A stretch of DNA of 64,000 nt from Oligoflexia bacterium (GCA_023701205.1 JAMPXJ010000018.1:23836-87835), one strand, 5' to 3'; counted from the first letter of the stretch, positions 32,695 to 43,973 are shown. Translations and numbers: made by a program. The notes: generated by a model from the sequence alone, not told the origin.

Positions 32695-33483
32695 CTAAGA
32701 CGAAGCCGAGGAATAGGCCCGCAGCGCCGCCCTCCAGAGCAGGGCCAGCACGAGCGCGAAGGCCATGAATACAAGAACGAAATGAAATAAGAGTTCCGAG
32801 CCGAAACCCTCGAGAAAAAGCCTCGCCGGAAACGACGCCATGAGCGCGAAGGGCAGGATCGTCGTCAGGATCGCCCGCATCCAGCCCCGGAAGATCCGGT
32901 CCGGCCGCTCCATGATCTTGGTCATGCTCCAGAAAACCCCGCCCCACCCTCGCGCCGAATGGTTCCAGAAAACCGGGAGGAGAAAAGCCAGCTGCACCAG
33001 GCCGTAAAGCACGCTGCCCAGCGGGAGCAGGAAGGCGAGCAGCAGGTAGCGGTCCCAGGAGAACTCCCCCGGAGCGCGCGTGAACGCCCAGCCGAGGATC
33101 CCGAACGCGAAGACGAGGTTCACGAACGAGTTCACCGCGAAGTCACGCAACGTCACGAAAAAGAACGTCGAAACCGGCCGCACGAGATAATAATCGAGGT
33201 CGCCCCGATTCACGAGGATCGGGAACATCCACATGTTATTCGAGAAAAGCGTCATATTGAGCGCATCGACCACGAGATAGCAGCCCACGAAGACCATGGC
33301 CTGCGACTCGTCCCAGCCCGCGAGCGTGGGCGTCTGCAGGAAGAGGATGCGGAAGAACGCGAGGTTCACGCCGTAGTAGACGAGGTCCATCGCGATCCGG
33401 AAGAAGAAATCCAGCCGGAACTCCATGGCCCGGCTCAGCGAGAATCTGACGAAGTAAGCGTAAAGCCGCAGGTAGCGCGCCAT
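32695..33483 (-). CDS. ABC-2 type permease (COG3694/DUF990 type)
   Basis: A 262-aa six-helix inner-membrane protein: segments at ~8-28, 60-80, 110-130, 140-165, 170-190 and 225-250. The conserved NRGDLDYYLVRPVSTFFF segment, typical of this family, is present. With the two upstream genes it forms the ATPase / COG4587 / COG3694 exporter triad. ATG 33483 overlaps the TGA of the preceding permease by one base, and the longer in-frame extension is that gene read in another frame. Substrate unknown; related triads have been linked to toxin, antibiotic or polymer export. Confidence 0.88.
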   Translation of the reverse strand: MARYLRLYAYFVRFSLSRAMEFRLDFFFRIAMDLVYYGVNLAFFRILFLQTPTLAGWDESQAMVFVGCYLVVDALNMTLFSNNMWMFPILVNRGDLDYYLVRPVSTFFFVTLRDFAVNSFVNLVFAFGILGWAFTRAPGEFSWDRYLLLAFLLPLGSVLYGLVQLAFLLPVFWNHSARGWGGVFWSMTKIMERPDRIFRGWMRAILTTILPFALMASFPARLFLEGFGSELLFHFVLVFMAFALVLALLWRAALRAYSSASS

Positions 33484-34301
33484 CAGATCCCGACCCCCGC
33501 GTACTCGCGCAACCCGCGCCGCCAGACCAGCCGGATCGCGACGCTCGTGACGAAGGACCAGATCAGGAGAATTCCGAGGTGGCGGCCCCATTCCTCCGGC
33601 CCCAGCTCCCCGAGCAACGCCCGCGTCGGGAACGAGAGCAGGCTCTCGAAAGGCAGCCAGCTGAGCGCCGCCCGAAGCTCCTCCGGAAAAACCGATAGCG
33701 GCAGAAGCGCGCCGCCCAGGAGCGAAACCGTGATCCGCAACATGACCAGCAGGCTCCAGACGTTATCCGCCCAGAACGCCAGCAGCTCGATGAGCACCCC
33801 GAGCGCGAAGTAGAGATAGCACGCGAGGAACGCCGCGGCCACGCCTCCGAGCACGCTCGCGGAGCTCACGCCGTGGTCCGGCGGCAGCCCGAAGAGCGCG
33901 GCGAAAAGGCCCAGCGCCAATGGCAGCTGGAGCGCGAAAAGCGCCGCATGGGCCAGGTTTTCGACGAACTTGAAAGCGAAGAAAGGCACCGGATACACGA
34001 GATACCGGTTGAGCGTGCCCTGGTAGATCTCCTGCGACACGAGGCCCATCTCCTGGGCTTGGACGACCTTGGTTACCATCGCGACCGCGAGGTAGTAGAG
34101 CATCATCGCGTGAAAACCGTAGCCGCCGATCTCGCTCGCCTGCCTGGCCTCGAAAACCGAAGCCCAGAGAAAATACGAGATCCCCAGCGTCGAGAGCACC
34201 GAACCGGAGAAGCCCAGCCAGAAGTCCGCACGATAGGCAAAGAGCTTCCTCAGCTCCATGCTGAAAACCTGGAAGGCCCAGGCCCCGCGCTCCTGATTCA
34301 C
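33483..34301 (-). CDS. ABC-2 type permease (COG4587 type)
   Basis: A 272-aa six-helix membrane protein starting VNQERGAWAFQVFSMELRKL. The EIYQGTLNRYLVYPVPFFAF segment is the counterpart of the RGDLDYYL motif in the partner permease. GTG start at 34301 overlaps the ATPase stop codon by four bases (GTGA); longer in-frame readings are out-of-frame ATPase sequence. Heterodimerises, by inference, with the 262-aa permease. Confidence 0.87.
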   Translation of the reverse strand: MNQERGAWAFQVFSMELRKLFAYRADFWLGFSGSVLSTLGISYFLWASVFEARQASEIGGYGFHAMMLYYLAVAMVTKVVQAQEMGLVSQEIYQGTLNRYLVYPVPFFAFKFVENLAHAALFALQLPLALGLFAALFGLPPDHGVSSASVLGGVAAAFLACYLYFALGVLIELLAFWADNVWSLLVMLRITVSLLGGALLPLSVFPEELRAALSWLPFESLLSFPTRALLGELGPEEWGRHLGILLIWSFVTSVAIRLVWRRGLREYAGVGI

Positions 34302-35281
34302 GCCTGCCCCTTCCGGAAGATCTCCTCGATGATCGTCCCGACGTCCTCCTCCTCGATCTCGAGGTCGACCACGCCGAGCGAGCGGAGGATCTCCGAGGCG
34401 GCCTCGGCCACGCGCTCGCGGCGCACCTTCAGGCGGATCGCCGCGCCCTCGACGGGCAACGGCTCGCCCAGCCGGTGGAGCAGCGCGAGCGCCTCGGCCG
34501 AAGTCGGCTCCGACAGCTCGGCGCCGATGATCTTGTGGCGCGCGAACTCCTCCACGATCCGCGAGAGGGGCCCGTCGTAGACGAACTCCCCTTCGCGCAT
34601 GATCACGATGCGCTCGCAAAGCCTTTCGATATCTTCCATGTAATGCGACGTCAGGATCATCGCCGGGCGGTGCTCGCGGAGATACCCGAGCAGAAACTCG
34701 CGAATTGAGCGCTGCGCGGTGAGATCCAGTCCGATCGTGGGCTCATCCAGGAACACCACCCTGGGCTGATGCAGGAGCGCGGCGATCAGCTCCATCTTCA
34801 TCCGTTCCCCGAGACTGAGGCGGCGGATCTGCACCTTGAGCTGGTCGCCCACGCCGAGCGCCTGGACGAGGGTCTCCAGCGTCGCCTCGAACCGCGCGCG
34901 CGGGATACGGTAGATCTCGCGCAGCAGAAGAAAGCAATCGGCCGCGGGCAGATCCCACCACAGCTGCGCCTTCTGTCCCATGATGAGCGCGATCTGCCGG
35001 CGGAACTCGTCATTCCGCTCCCAGGGCACATGGCCGAGCACGCGCGCGGAGCCGGAGGTCGGATGAAGGATGCCTGCCAAAGCCTTGACGAGCGTCGTCT
35101 TGCCCGCGCCGTTCGCGCCGACGAGGCCGACGATCTCGCCCGGTCCCACCTCGAGCGAGACGCTCCTGAGAGCTTCTTTCTCTTTCCATTCCCTATGGAT
35201 TAACGACTTGAGCGAGCCCCGGAGCCCGGGCTGCTTCACGTGCACGCGGAATTTTTTTGACAGTCCCCGGACCTCGATCAT
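34298..35281 (-). CDS. ABC exporter ATPase (COG4586 type)
   Basis: A 327-aa ATPase starting MIEVRGLSKKFRVHVKQPG, with an upstream in-frame ATG at 35314 as alternative. Walker A GANGAGKTTLVKAL, Q-loop IALIMGQKAQLWWDLP (the extended Q-loop typical of COG4586), signature LSLGERMKME, Walker B VVFLDEPTIGLD, H-loop LTSHYMEDI. A C-terminal accessory domain of ~90 residues follows. The LSLGER signature is normal for this family. Heads the three-gene exporter operon; divergent from cpaF. Confidence 0.92.
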   Translation of the reverse strand: MIEVRGLSKKFRVHVKQPGLRGSLKSLIHREWKEKEALRSVSLEVGPGEIVGLVGANGAGKTTLVKALAGILHPTSGSARVLGHVPWERNDEFRRQIALIMGQKAQLWWDLPAADCFLLLREIYRIPRARFEATLETLVQALGVGDQLKVQIRRLSLGERMKMELIAALLHQPRVVFLDEPTIGLDLTAQRSIREFLLGYLREHRPAMILTSHYMEDIERLCERIVIMREGEFVYDGPLSRIVEEFARHKIIGAELSEPTSAEALALLHRLGEPLPVEGAAIRLKVRRERVAEAASEILRSLGVVDLEIEEEDVGTIIEEIFRKGQA

Positions 35282-35348
35282 GACTCCCTCGTCAAGCAGG
35301 GAGAATCGCGTCATTGCGGGGGTGGCGTCAAGCGCTTACAATGGTCCC

Positions 35349-36785
35349 ATGGCCCAGGATCCTGAAAAGTCGAAGCTCTCGCTCGTTTCGGATTCGCCAG
35401 AGCTGGAGCCGGATGATTCCCTCCCCGAGCTCGCCGAGACGCAGGCGATTCCCATCGCGCCGCTCTCCGCTCCAACGATCGAAGACGAGAAAACCAATCC
35501 AGGGATCAATGTGCGACACCCGGTGCGTCCCCGCCCCGACCCGACCCGCGTTTCGATTTCCGCGCCTCCCGCACCGCCGGCAACGCCTCCGATCTTGACC
35601 GCGCCCCCGGAGGCCATCAGGCGCGAGCCGGAGCCGCCAGCGGCGCCACGTCCCGGGCCACGCGTTCCGCAGCAGGGCCAAACTCATAGCCCCTCTCCGG
35701 GCCCCTCTCCGGGCCCCTCTCCGGGCCACGCTCCTGGTCAACCTCATGGAAAAATGCCAGACCTCGGCGCGATCGATCCTTTCATGAAGGATCCGCAGAT
35801 CAGTGAGATCATGGTCAACGACGTGCGCAACGTCATGATCGAGAAGGACGGCAAGATCCAGTTTTCCGGCTTCGCCTACTCGTCCGTGGACGAGCTCAAC
35901 CGGCTTGCCCGCGCGATCCTCGACGCCACCGGAAAAGTGCTGAGTCCCGATCAGCCCTACGTGGACACGATGCTTCCCGACGGCTCGCGCGTGAACCTCA
36001 TCGGCCCTCCGCTTACCGTCGGCGGCCCCTGCATCACGATCCGCAAGTTCCCGTCGCGTTCGCTGAAGATCGAGGACCTCATCGGCTACGGGATGCTCGA
36101 TCGTCGCATGGCCCATTTCCTGAGCATCTGCGTGGCGGGCCGGGTGAATCTCGTGATCAGCGGTGGCACCGGCAGCGGCAAGACCACGCTCCTGAGCGCG
36201 CTCATGGCTTTCATTCCGAAGGGCGAGCGCGTGGTCACGATCGAGGACACGCCGGAGCTCGCCGTGGCCCATTTCAACAGCGTGCGCCTGCAGACCAAGC
36301 CTCAGAGCCCCACCCTCCCCGCGATCACCGCCCGCGAGCTCGTCGCCAACGCGCTCAGGATGCGGCCGGATCGCGTGATCGTCGGTGAGTGCCGCCGGGG
36401 CGAGGCTTTCGACATGCTCCAGGCGATGAACACCGGCCACGAGGGCTCGATGACCACGCTCCACGCGAACTCGCCGCGCGACGCGCTCTCGCGGCTCGAG
36501 ACCCTTTGCATGCTCTCGGGCGTGGAGATCCCGCTGCTCGCGATCCGCAAGCAGCTCCAGAGCGCCGTGGACCTGCTCGTCCAGGTGAAACGCTTCCGCG
36601 ACGGCAAGCGCCGGGTGATCGGCATCGCGGAGGTCACCGGAATGGAAGGCGAGGTCGTGACGATGCAGGATATCTGGCGCTACGAGCCGGAGACCGCGCG
36701 CTTCAAGTTCACCGGCCTGGTACCGAAGCTCGTGGAGCAGCTGCGCGAGCAAGGCATCGAGCTGCCCAAAAACTACTTCGCCTGA
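35349..36785 (+). CDS. CpaF/TadA-family secretion ATPase with Pro-rich N-terminus
   Basis: A 478-aa hexameric-type secretion ATPase. Residues ~1-135 are disordered and Pro-rich, including three 12-bp repeats coding GPSP units. The conserved part starts LGAIDPFMKDPQISEIMVND, with Walker A SGGTGSGKTTLLSAL, Asp box VTIEDTPEL, Walker B RVIVGECRRGEAFDM (CpaF-type GExR) and the His box HEGSMTTLHANSP. CpaF powers Flp/Tad pili, but no other tad gene is in the window. In Bdellovibrionota orphan CpaF ATPases occur near FHA proteins; none is visible here. ATG 35349 fits; the upstream extension is the opposite-strand ATPase gene. Confidence 0.9.
   Translation: MAQDPEKSKLSLVSDSPELEPDDSLPELAETQAIPIAPLSAPTIEDEKTNPGINVRHPVRPRPDPTRVSISAPPAPPATPPILTAPPEAIRREPEPPAAPRPGPRVPQQGQTHSPSPGPSPGPSPGHAPGQPHGKMPDLGAIDPFMKDPQISEIMVNDVRNVMIEKDGKIQFSGFAYSSVDELNRLARAILDATGKVLSPDQPYVDTMLPDGSRVNLIGPPLTVGGPCITIRKFPSRSLKIEDLIGYGMLDRRMAHFLSICVAGRVNLVISGGTGSGKTTLLSALMAFIPKGERVVTIEDTPELAVAHFNSVRLQTKPQSPTLPAITARELVANALRMRPDRVIVGECRRGEAFDMLQAMNTGHEGSMTTLHANSPRDALSRLETLCMLSGVEIPLLAIRKQLQSAVDLLVQVKRFRDGKRRVIGIAEVTGMEGEVVTMQDIWRYEPETARFKFTGLVPKLVEQLREQGIELPKNYFA
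35689..35724 (+). repeat. Three perfect 12-bp tandem repeats within cpaF-like gene
   Basis: The unit GCCCCTCTCCGG occurs three times without change, with a partial fourth copy. It keeps the reading frame and codes for a (GPSP)n-like stretch in the disordered N-terminal linker. Repeat number could change by slippage without frameshift, giving linker length variation between strains. Confidence 0.9.
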
Positions 36786-36815
36786 GCTGCGTCAGCTCCG
36801 GCCCTTGCGACGCGC

Positions 36816-38594
<1,779 letters not shown>

Positions 38595-38605
<11 letters not shown>

Positions 38606-39371
38606 GCGAGACTTTCAAGCCGTAGGTCGAAACACCCGAGGTGCTGTAGTCGTACTCGCCCGTCATCTTGAGGATCAGCAGCTTCAGTGCCACGCCGGCG
38701 TAGAAATGCGGGCTCATCCCCGACTGCGACAGCTCCAGCCCGATGTTCGGGATCTCGGCGGGCAGCTGCAGCTCGCCGCTCCAGTACTGGAAACCCGCGC
38801 CGACGTACGGATCGATCAGAATGAGGTTCTTCGAGGCGACGACATCGAGCTTGTAGGTGGAGGTCTTGAGGAACCAGAGTGTGTCCCAGTTCCCGCTCGC
38901 CCGCACCGCGACCGCGGGCGCGGCCGCTCCGCCCCGCATGAAAGCCCATTTCAGCTCCGCGCCCAGGGTGCGCGCCATCGACTGGTACTGGATGTAGCTC
39001 ACGCCGAAGTCGATCCCGAAGGGCAGTCCCTTGTGGAAATTGAGCCGCGGCAGGAAGAGCGTGGTCGGCACGCCATCCGTGGCGGTATTCGAGATCGCGG
39101 CCATGCTGTTGATGAACTCCGTGGGGACATTGATCACCGTGAGATCGATGCCGAAATCGAAACCGATCGTCGAGCCCAGCGGCCGCGCCGACATGTACGC
39201 GCGATGGTCCGAGCCGATGGCGATCGTCTCGATCAGGCTCTTGATGCTGTCATTGCTGGAGTCGGTGAGGTCCGCGAGCGAGAACGAGGCGGCCCGGGCA
39301 GGCGCCGCGCTCAAAGCGAGGGAAACGACTAGAAACTTCATCCAAAAAAGGGATACGGGAGAACGGGACAT
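38595..39371 (-). CDS. Outer-membrane beta-barrel-like protein
   Basis: A 258-aa protein. Start at 39371 is supported by GAGGAG six bases upstream; signal peptide FWMKFLVVSLALSAAPARAA. The mature part alternates polar and hydrophobic residues in strands with frequent Gly and aromatics (FGIDFGVSYIQYQSM, GVALKLLILKMTGEYDY) and ends TYGLKVSLAF with a terminal Phe, as expected for BAM-assembled barrels. About ten to twelve strands would fit. It heads the three-gene set with the lipoprotein and BKACE-type enzyme. Function unknown. Confidence 0.78.
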
Positions 39372-39457
39372 GAGACGCTCCTCTATTTGTCCGGCGGGCG
39401 AACTCCCCCCGGCGCCGCATTCAAGCGGAGATTGAAGAAACACCGTAAAATTGTAGG

Positions 39458-40348
39458 TCAGTCCCGCTGGAACGGCAAGCCAAGCGCCCGGGGCGCCCGC
39501 GATTTGCCCACCAGTCCCGCCAGCACCAGAATGGTGACGAGATACGGCAGGATCTGGATGAATTGTACGGGAACGGGCCGGTCCCCCCAAAGCGCCACGC
39601 CTTGCAGGCGGATCTGAAGCGCGTCGGCGAAGCCGAAAAGCAAGCAGGCGGCCGCCGCGGGGACAGGCTTCCATTTGCCGAAGATCAGGGCGGCGAGCGC
39701 CATGAATCCCCTTCCCGCCGTCATGTTCCGGCTGAAGGACGACGAAAGAAAGATGGACAGGGAAGCCCCGCCCAGCCCCGCGAGCGCCCCGCCGGCGAGC
39801 ACTGCGAGCCAGCGTACCCGATTCACGCTGATTCCCGCCGAATCCAGCGCCTCGGGGTTCTCTCCGGCGAACCGGACCCACAGGCCCGAAACGCTGAAGC
39901 GCAGCCAGGCCCAGCAGCAAAGCACCAGGCCCCAGGCCAGCCAGATCGGCGCGCTCCCGAAGCGGGCGCCCAGCTCGAGGCTCGGAGTCGCGCCGCTCGA
40001 GCCGTAGAGCAGCTTGCAGGCAAACGGGGTCAGCCCCGCCGCGAGCATGTTCATCGCGGTTCCCGCGACGATCTGATTGGAGCGAAGACGGATCACCGTC
40101 AGCGCGTAAAGCGCGGCAAGCACCGCTCCGGCCGCGGCGCCGCCTGCGGCGCCCGCCCAGGGCGAGCCCGTCTGCAACGCGGCCGCCGCCGCGGCCAACG
40201 CACCGACGAGCATCAACCCTTCGAGCGCGATATTGATCACTCCAGCCCGCTCGCAGAGGAGGCCCGCGAGCGCGGCGAAAAGAAGCGGGGTCGAGACCCG
40301 CAAGGTCGAGCCCGCAAGCTGTTCCACCATCGCGAGCTCGAAGCTCAT
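39458..40348 (-). CDS. BMP-type nucleoside ABC transporter permease 2
   Basis: A 296-aa inner-membrane permease of the BPD_transp_2 family (PF02653; YufQ/NupC type). About eight to nine hydrophobic segments; the GVINIALEGLMLVGALAAA motif near residue 34 is the signature of this family, and SAGISVNRVRWLAVLAGGAL holds the coupling-helix region. It is the last gene in the binding protein / ATPase / permease / permease operon, its start overlapping the stop of permease 1 by 4 nt. Likely transports purine nucleosides as in characterised BMP/PnrA systems. Confidence 0.93.
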   Translation of the reverse strand: MSFELAMVEQLAGSTLRVSTPLLFAALAGLLCERAGVINIALEGLMLVGALAAAAAALQTGSPWAGAAGGAAAGAVLAALYALTVIRLRSNQIVAGTAMNMLAAGLTPFACKLLYGSSGATPSLELGARFGSAPIWLAWGLVLCCWAWLRFSVSGLWVRFAGENPEALDSAGISVNRVRWLAVLAGGALAGLGGASLSIFLSSSFSRNMTAGRGFMALAALIFGKWKPVPAAAACLLFGFADALQIRLQGVALWGDRPVPVQFIQILPYLVTILVLAGLVGKSRAPRALGLPFQRD

Positions 40349-41370
40349 GACGCCCTCCGCTTGCGGAGCCAGGTCCAGAGCCCGTCAGCCGAGACCGAAA
40401 GAATCACGAGCGCCTGCAGGATGAGCGAAAGGTCGCGCGTGACGTTCTCTGTTTCGAGGTCCAGGTCGGAGGTCCCCTTGTGGAGCGCGCCGAATAGCAG
40501 GGCCGCCGCAACCACGCCCGACGCGCGCCCGCGCGCGAGCAGTGCCACGGCGATTCCGATGAAGCCGAAATCCGGTGAAAAACCGAGTCGGAACCGGCCG
40601 GCATTGCCCAGCACCTCGCCCACGCCCACGAGTCCGGCAAGTCCCCCGGCCAAGGTCATCGCCAGGATCCGCGCGCGCCGCTCGCGGATGCCCGCGGTGC
40701 GCGCCGCCGCTTCGTTGCCGCCTACCGCGCGCGACTCGAAGCCCGCGACGGTCTTCCAGAGAAAGGCCCAGACCAGAAAGGCCGCAAGCAGCGCCAGGAA
40801 GAGCGCGGTGCTCAGGGGCGCATCGCCGAACCAGGTGAGTCGCGAAAGCACGTAGCCCGCGCCGATCGCCTGGGTCTCCGGATTCTGCGACTCGGGGTTT
40901 TTCAGGAGATAAAGCGTCACGTAGCTCGCGAGCCCGGCCGCCACGAAGTTGAGCATGATCGTGTTGATCACCTCATGACTGCCCCGCCGCGCCCGGAGCC
41001 ACCCGGGAATATAGCCCCAAAGCGCACCCGCGGCGAAAGCGGCGAGCACCGCGAGCACGGGCGCCAAAGGCCACGGCACGGACGGGAAAAGCGCGCCTAC
41101 CGCCGCCGCGGCCAGCGCTCCGAGGGTGAGCTGGCCTTCCGCCCCGATATTGAAAAGCCCCGCGTGCAGCGGCAGCGCCACCGCCAGACCCGTGAAGATC
41201 AGGGGAGTCGCGTAAAAAAGCGTCATGCCCAGATCGTACGGCGAGCCGAAGGCGCTCTGACCCAGGATCGTGAGCACGCGCCAGGGGCTCTCCCCCGCGA
41301 CGGCCGTGACGAGCAGGCCCAACGCCAGGCCCAAGGCGACGGCAAGTACCGGCTGAAGCAGAGCTCTCAT
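40345..41370 (-). CDS. BMP-type nucleoside ABC transporter permease 1
   Basis: A 341-aa permease (YufP/NupB type) with ten or so hydrophobic segments. The family signature LFNIGAEGQLTLGALAAAAV (~88-107), the HEVINTIMLNFVA segment and the coupling helix AARTAGIRERRARILAM are all seen. ATG 41370 overlaps the ATPase stop codon as ATGA. The longer in-frame reading upstream is ATPase sequence in another frame. Confidence 0.93.
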   Translation of the reverse strand: MRALLQPVLAVALGLALGLLVTAVAGESPWRVLTILGQSAFGSPYDLGMTLFYATPLIFTGLAVALPLHAGLFNIGAEGQLTLGALAAAAVGALFPSVPWPLAPVLAVLAAFAAGALWGYIPGWLRARRGSHEVINTIMLNFVAAGLASYVTLYLLKNPESQNPETQAIGAGYVLSRLTWFGDAPLSTALFLALLAAFLVWAFLWKTVAGFESRAVGGNEAAARTAGIRERRARILAMTLAGGLAGLVGVGEVLGNAGRFRLGFSPDFGFIGIAVALLARGRASGVVAAALLFGALHKGTSDLDLETENVTRDLSLILQALVILSVSADGLWTWLRKRRAS

Positions 41371-42950
41371 GCGCGCGCCCCTCCCCCCATGTGCATCCCG
41401 AGCTCCTGCTCGCTGGCCTCGCCGCGGGCGAAGCGCGCCACGATGCGGCCTTCGTAGATCACGAGAATGCGATCGGAAAGCACGAGGATCTCGTCGAGCT
41501 CCGACGAGACCAGCAGGACCCCCGCGCCCTCGTCCCGCGCGCGGAAGATCCGCCGATGGATGAACTCGATCGCGCCGACATCCACGCCGCGCGTGGGCTG
41601 CGCCGCGATGAGCAGCCGGGGCTTGCCTTCGAACTCGCGAGCGATCACGAGCTTCTGCTGATTGCCGCCCGAGAGCCCGGCAGCCGCGACATCGAGCGAG
41701 CGCGGCCGGATGTCGTATTCTTCCAGCGCCCGCGTCGCCGCTTCGCGCGCGCTCCGGCCCGAAAGGAAACCGTGCCGGGAAAACGGCGCGCGTCCCTGCA
41801 GACCCAGCAGGAAGTTCTCCGCCACGGGCCGCTCCAGCAGCAAGCCCTGGCGATGCCGGTCCTCCGGGATCACGCCCACCCCGAGCGCCTTGATCCGCGC
41901 GGTCGAAAGCGGACGCTCGCCGCCACCTGGGTTCAGGATCGTGCGTCCGAGACAGCGGATCTCTCCCTGGCTGCGCGCGCGGTAATCGCGTGGATGAAGA
42001 AGAACCTGAAGCAGCTCGGACTGGCCGTTGCCCTCGACGCCGGCGATACCCACGATCTCTCCCGCGTGGACCTCGAGCCCGAGCTCCCGCAAGGGCCGCT
42101 CCCCGCTCGAGGCCGGCGTCAGGCAAAGCCCGCGCACCTCGAGCACCGGTTCGCCCCGAGGCGGGGCCGGCGGCGCCTGGATCTGAAGATTCACCCGCCG
42201 CCCGACCATCATCGAAGCCAGCTCCTCGACGTTCGTGCGCTCGCGCGCGACGTCACCCACGATCCGCCCGGCGCGAAAGACCGTGACCTGATCCGCGAGC
42301 GCCATCACCTCCTTGAGCTTGTGCGTGATGATGAGAATCGTCTTGCCTTCGGCGCGCAACCGGCGCAAGTTCGCGAAGAGCTCCGTCGTCTCCTGCGGGG
42401 TCAATACCGCGGTGGGCTCGTCCAGGATCAGGATCGAGGCCTCGCGATAAAGCAGCTTCAGGATCTCGATGCGCTGCTGCACCCCCACGGCGAGTTCCTC
42501 GACCGGGCTCGCGAAATCGACCTGCAACCCGTACTGGCGCGAGAGCGCCTCGAGCCGCGCGCGCGCGCCCGCGCGGTCCACGGGCCGGAAAGCCCGGGGC
42601 AGGAAGCGCCAGGCCGGCGCTTCCGGTTCGGCCCCGGCCACGATGTTCTCGATCGCGTCGTAAGGCCCCGCGAGCATGAAGTGCTGATGCACCATCCCGA
42701 TCCCCGCCGCGATCGCATCGGACGGCGAATCCCACTCGCGCTGCACGCCCCGGAGCAGGATGCGGCCTTCGTCCGGCCGGTATAGGCCATAGACCATCTT
42801 CATCGCCGTGGACTTGCCCGCGCCGTTCTCGCCGATGATGGCGTGGATCGAGCCCTCACGCACCCGGAGATGGATATCCTCGTTCGCCTGGATCTGGCCA
42901 AAGCGTTTTCGGAGGCCCCGCAGCTCGAGCGCGGGCGTTTCGCTCGTCAC
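41367..42950 (-). CDS. BMP-type nucleoside ABC transporter ATPase (two NBDs)
   Basis: A 527-aa tandem ATPase (YufO/NupA type, like RbsA). NBD1: Walker A GENGAGKSTAMK, signature VGVQQRIEILK, Walker B ILILDEPTAVLT. NBD2: degenerate Walker A GVEGNGQSELL, signature LSGGNQQKLVIARE, Walker B region LLIAAQPTRGVD. The non-equivalence of the two halves is normal for sugar/nucleoside importers. GTG at 42950 overlaps the binding-protein stop by four bases. Confidence 0.94.
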   Translation of the reverse strand: MTSETPALELRGLRKRFGQIQANEDIHLRVREGSIHAIIGENGAGKSTAMKMVYGLYRPDEGRILLRGVQREWDSPSDAIAAGIGMVHQHFMLAGPYDAIENIVAGAEPEAPAWRFLPRAFRPVDRAGARARLEALSRQYGLQVDFASPVEELAVGVQQRIEILKLLYREASILILDEPTAVLTPQETTELFANLRRLRAEGKTILIITHKLKEVMALADQVTVFRAGRIVGDVARERTNVEELASMMVGRRVNLQIQAPPAPPRGEPVLEVRGLCLTPASSGERPLRELGLEVHAGEIVGIAGVEGNGQSELLQVLLHPRDYRARSQGEIRCLGRTILNPGGGERPLSTARIKALGVGVIPEDRHRQGLLLERPVAENFLLGLQGRAPFSRHGFLSGRSAREAATRALEEYDIRPRSLDVAAAGLSGGNQQKLVIAREFEGKPRLLIAAQPTRGVDVGAIEFIHRRIFRARDEGAGVLLVSSELDEILVLSDRILVIYEGRIVARFARGEASEQELGMHMGGGARA

Positions 42951-43933
42951 TTTTTCCTGTAGTAGTCGGGGACCTGGATCTTGCCCGCGATGATCTCGGC
43001 CTTGAGCTGGTCCACCTTCTTGCGGACCGCCTCGGGCAGGAGCTTTTCGTTGTACTGGTCGATGGCGTAATCCACGCCCTGGTTCGCCAGGCCGAAGCGC
43101 CGCGTTCCCGACGTGAACTTCGCTTCGGAAGCCTCGACGATCGTATCGAAGACCGCGACGTCGATCCTCTTGAGCATGCTCGTGAGGATGAAACCGGGCT
43201 TGATCCAGTTCTGGTTGGAATCGACCCCGATCGCGAACTTCTTCTGCTCCTCGGCCGCGTCGAAGAGGCCGCCGTTGGATGCCCCCGCGGCCGCGAAGAT
43301 CACGTCGGCTCCCGCGCCGTATTGCGAGAGCGCGAGCTCCTTCGCCTTGGCGGGGTTGTTCCACGCCTCACCCGTGACGCCGATGAAATTCGAAATCACC
43401 TTCCCCGAAGGCTTCACCTTCTTGAAGCCCGCCTCATAGCCGAGCTCGAAGCGCCGGATCAGCGGGATGTCCATTCCGCCGATGAAGCCGATCTTGCCCG
43501 TCTTGGAGGTGAGGCCCGCGATCGCGCCGACGAGGTACGAACCCTCATGCTCCTCGAAAAGCAGCGACTTCACGTTCGGGCCCGGCACCTCCGCGTCGAC
43601 CACCGCGAAACGGGTCTTCGGGAACTGCGCCGAGATCTTCTTCACCGCATCGGCCTGCGCGATCCCGATCGCGACGATCAGCCCGAAGTCCTTCTGCGCC
43701 AGCGAGCGCAGCAGGGGCTCGAACGCGTTGTCATCCGTCGCCTCGACGTGTTTCAGGAAGATCTTCTTTTCCTCCTTGGCCCGGGTCGCACCCTGGAAAG
43801 CGGCACTATTGAAGGAGCGATCATCCTTGCCGCCTTTGTCGAAGACCAGTGCCACCCGGAACTCACCGGCCTCAGCGTAGCGCTGGGTCAGTGCCAAGAG
43901 AAAAACCGTCAGGATCAAATTTTTCATCTGCAT
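42947..43933 (-). CDS. BMP family nucleoside-binding protein
   Basis: A 328-aa periplasmic binding protein of the BMP/PnrA family (PF02608). Signal peptide (MKNLILTVFLLALTQRYAEA) without a lipobox, so released to the periplasm rather than lipidated as in PnrA. Family motifs: VALVFDKGGKDDRSFN at the mature N-terminus, AVVDAEVPGPNVKSLLFEEH, EGSYLVGAIAG, and GVDSNQNW late in the protein, which form the purine nucleoside site. The second ATG (43927) is an equally good start. First gene of the four-gene importer operon, divergent from the AAA+ regulator. Confidence 0.92.
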   Translation of the reverse strand: MQMKNLILTVFLLALTQRYAEAGEFRVALVFDKGGKDDRSFNSAAFQGATRAKEEKKIFLKHVEATDDNAFEPLLRSLAQKDFGLIVAIGIAQADAVKKISAQFPKTRFAVVDAEVPGPNVKSLLFEEHEGSYLVGAIAGLTSKTGKIGFIGGMDIPLIRRFELGYEAGFKKVKPSGKVISNFIGVTGEAWNNPAKAKELALSQYGAGADVIFAAAGASNGGLFDAAEEQKKFAIGVDSNQNWIKPGFILTSMLKRIDVAVFDTIVEASEAKFTSGTRRFGLANQGVDYAIDQYNEKLLPEAVRKKVDQLKAEIIAGKIQVPDYYRKK

Positions 43934-43973
43934 TTCATGAATTTAAGGCAAAATCCCCATTCACTCAATAAAG

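Noticed and set aside
32536..32790. An 84-codon plus-strand ORF
   Set aside because: Overlaps the well-supported ABC-2 permease gene on the other strand and shows no protein-like pattern.
35689..35724. Short tandem repeats as a CRISPR or satellite
   Set aside because: Units are 12 bp, contiguous, in-frame and coding; there are no spacers.
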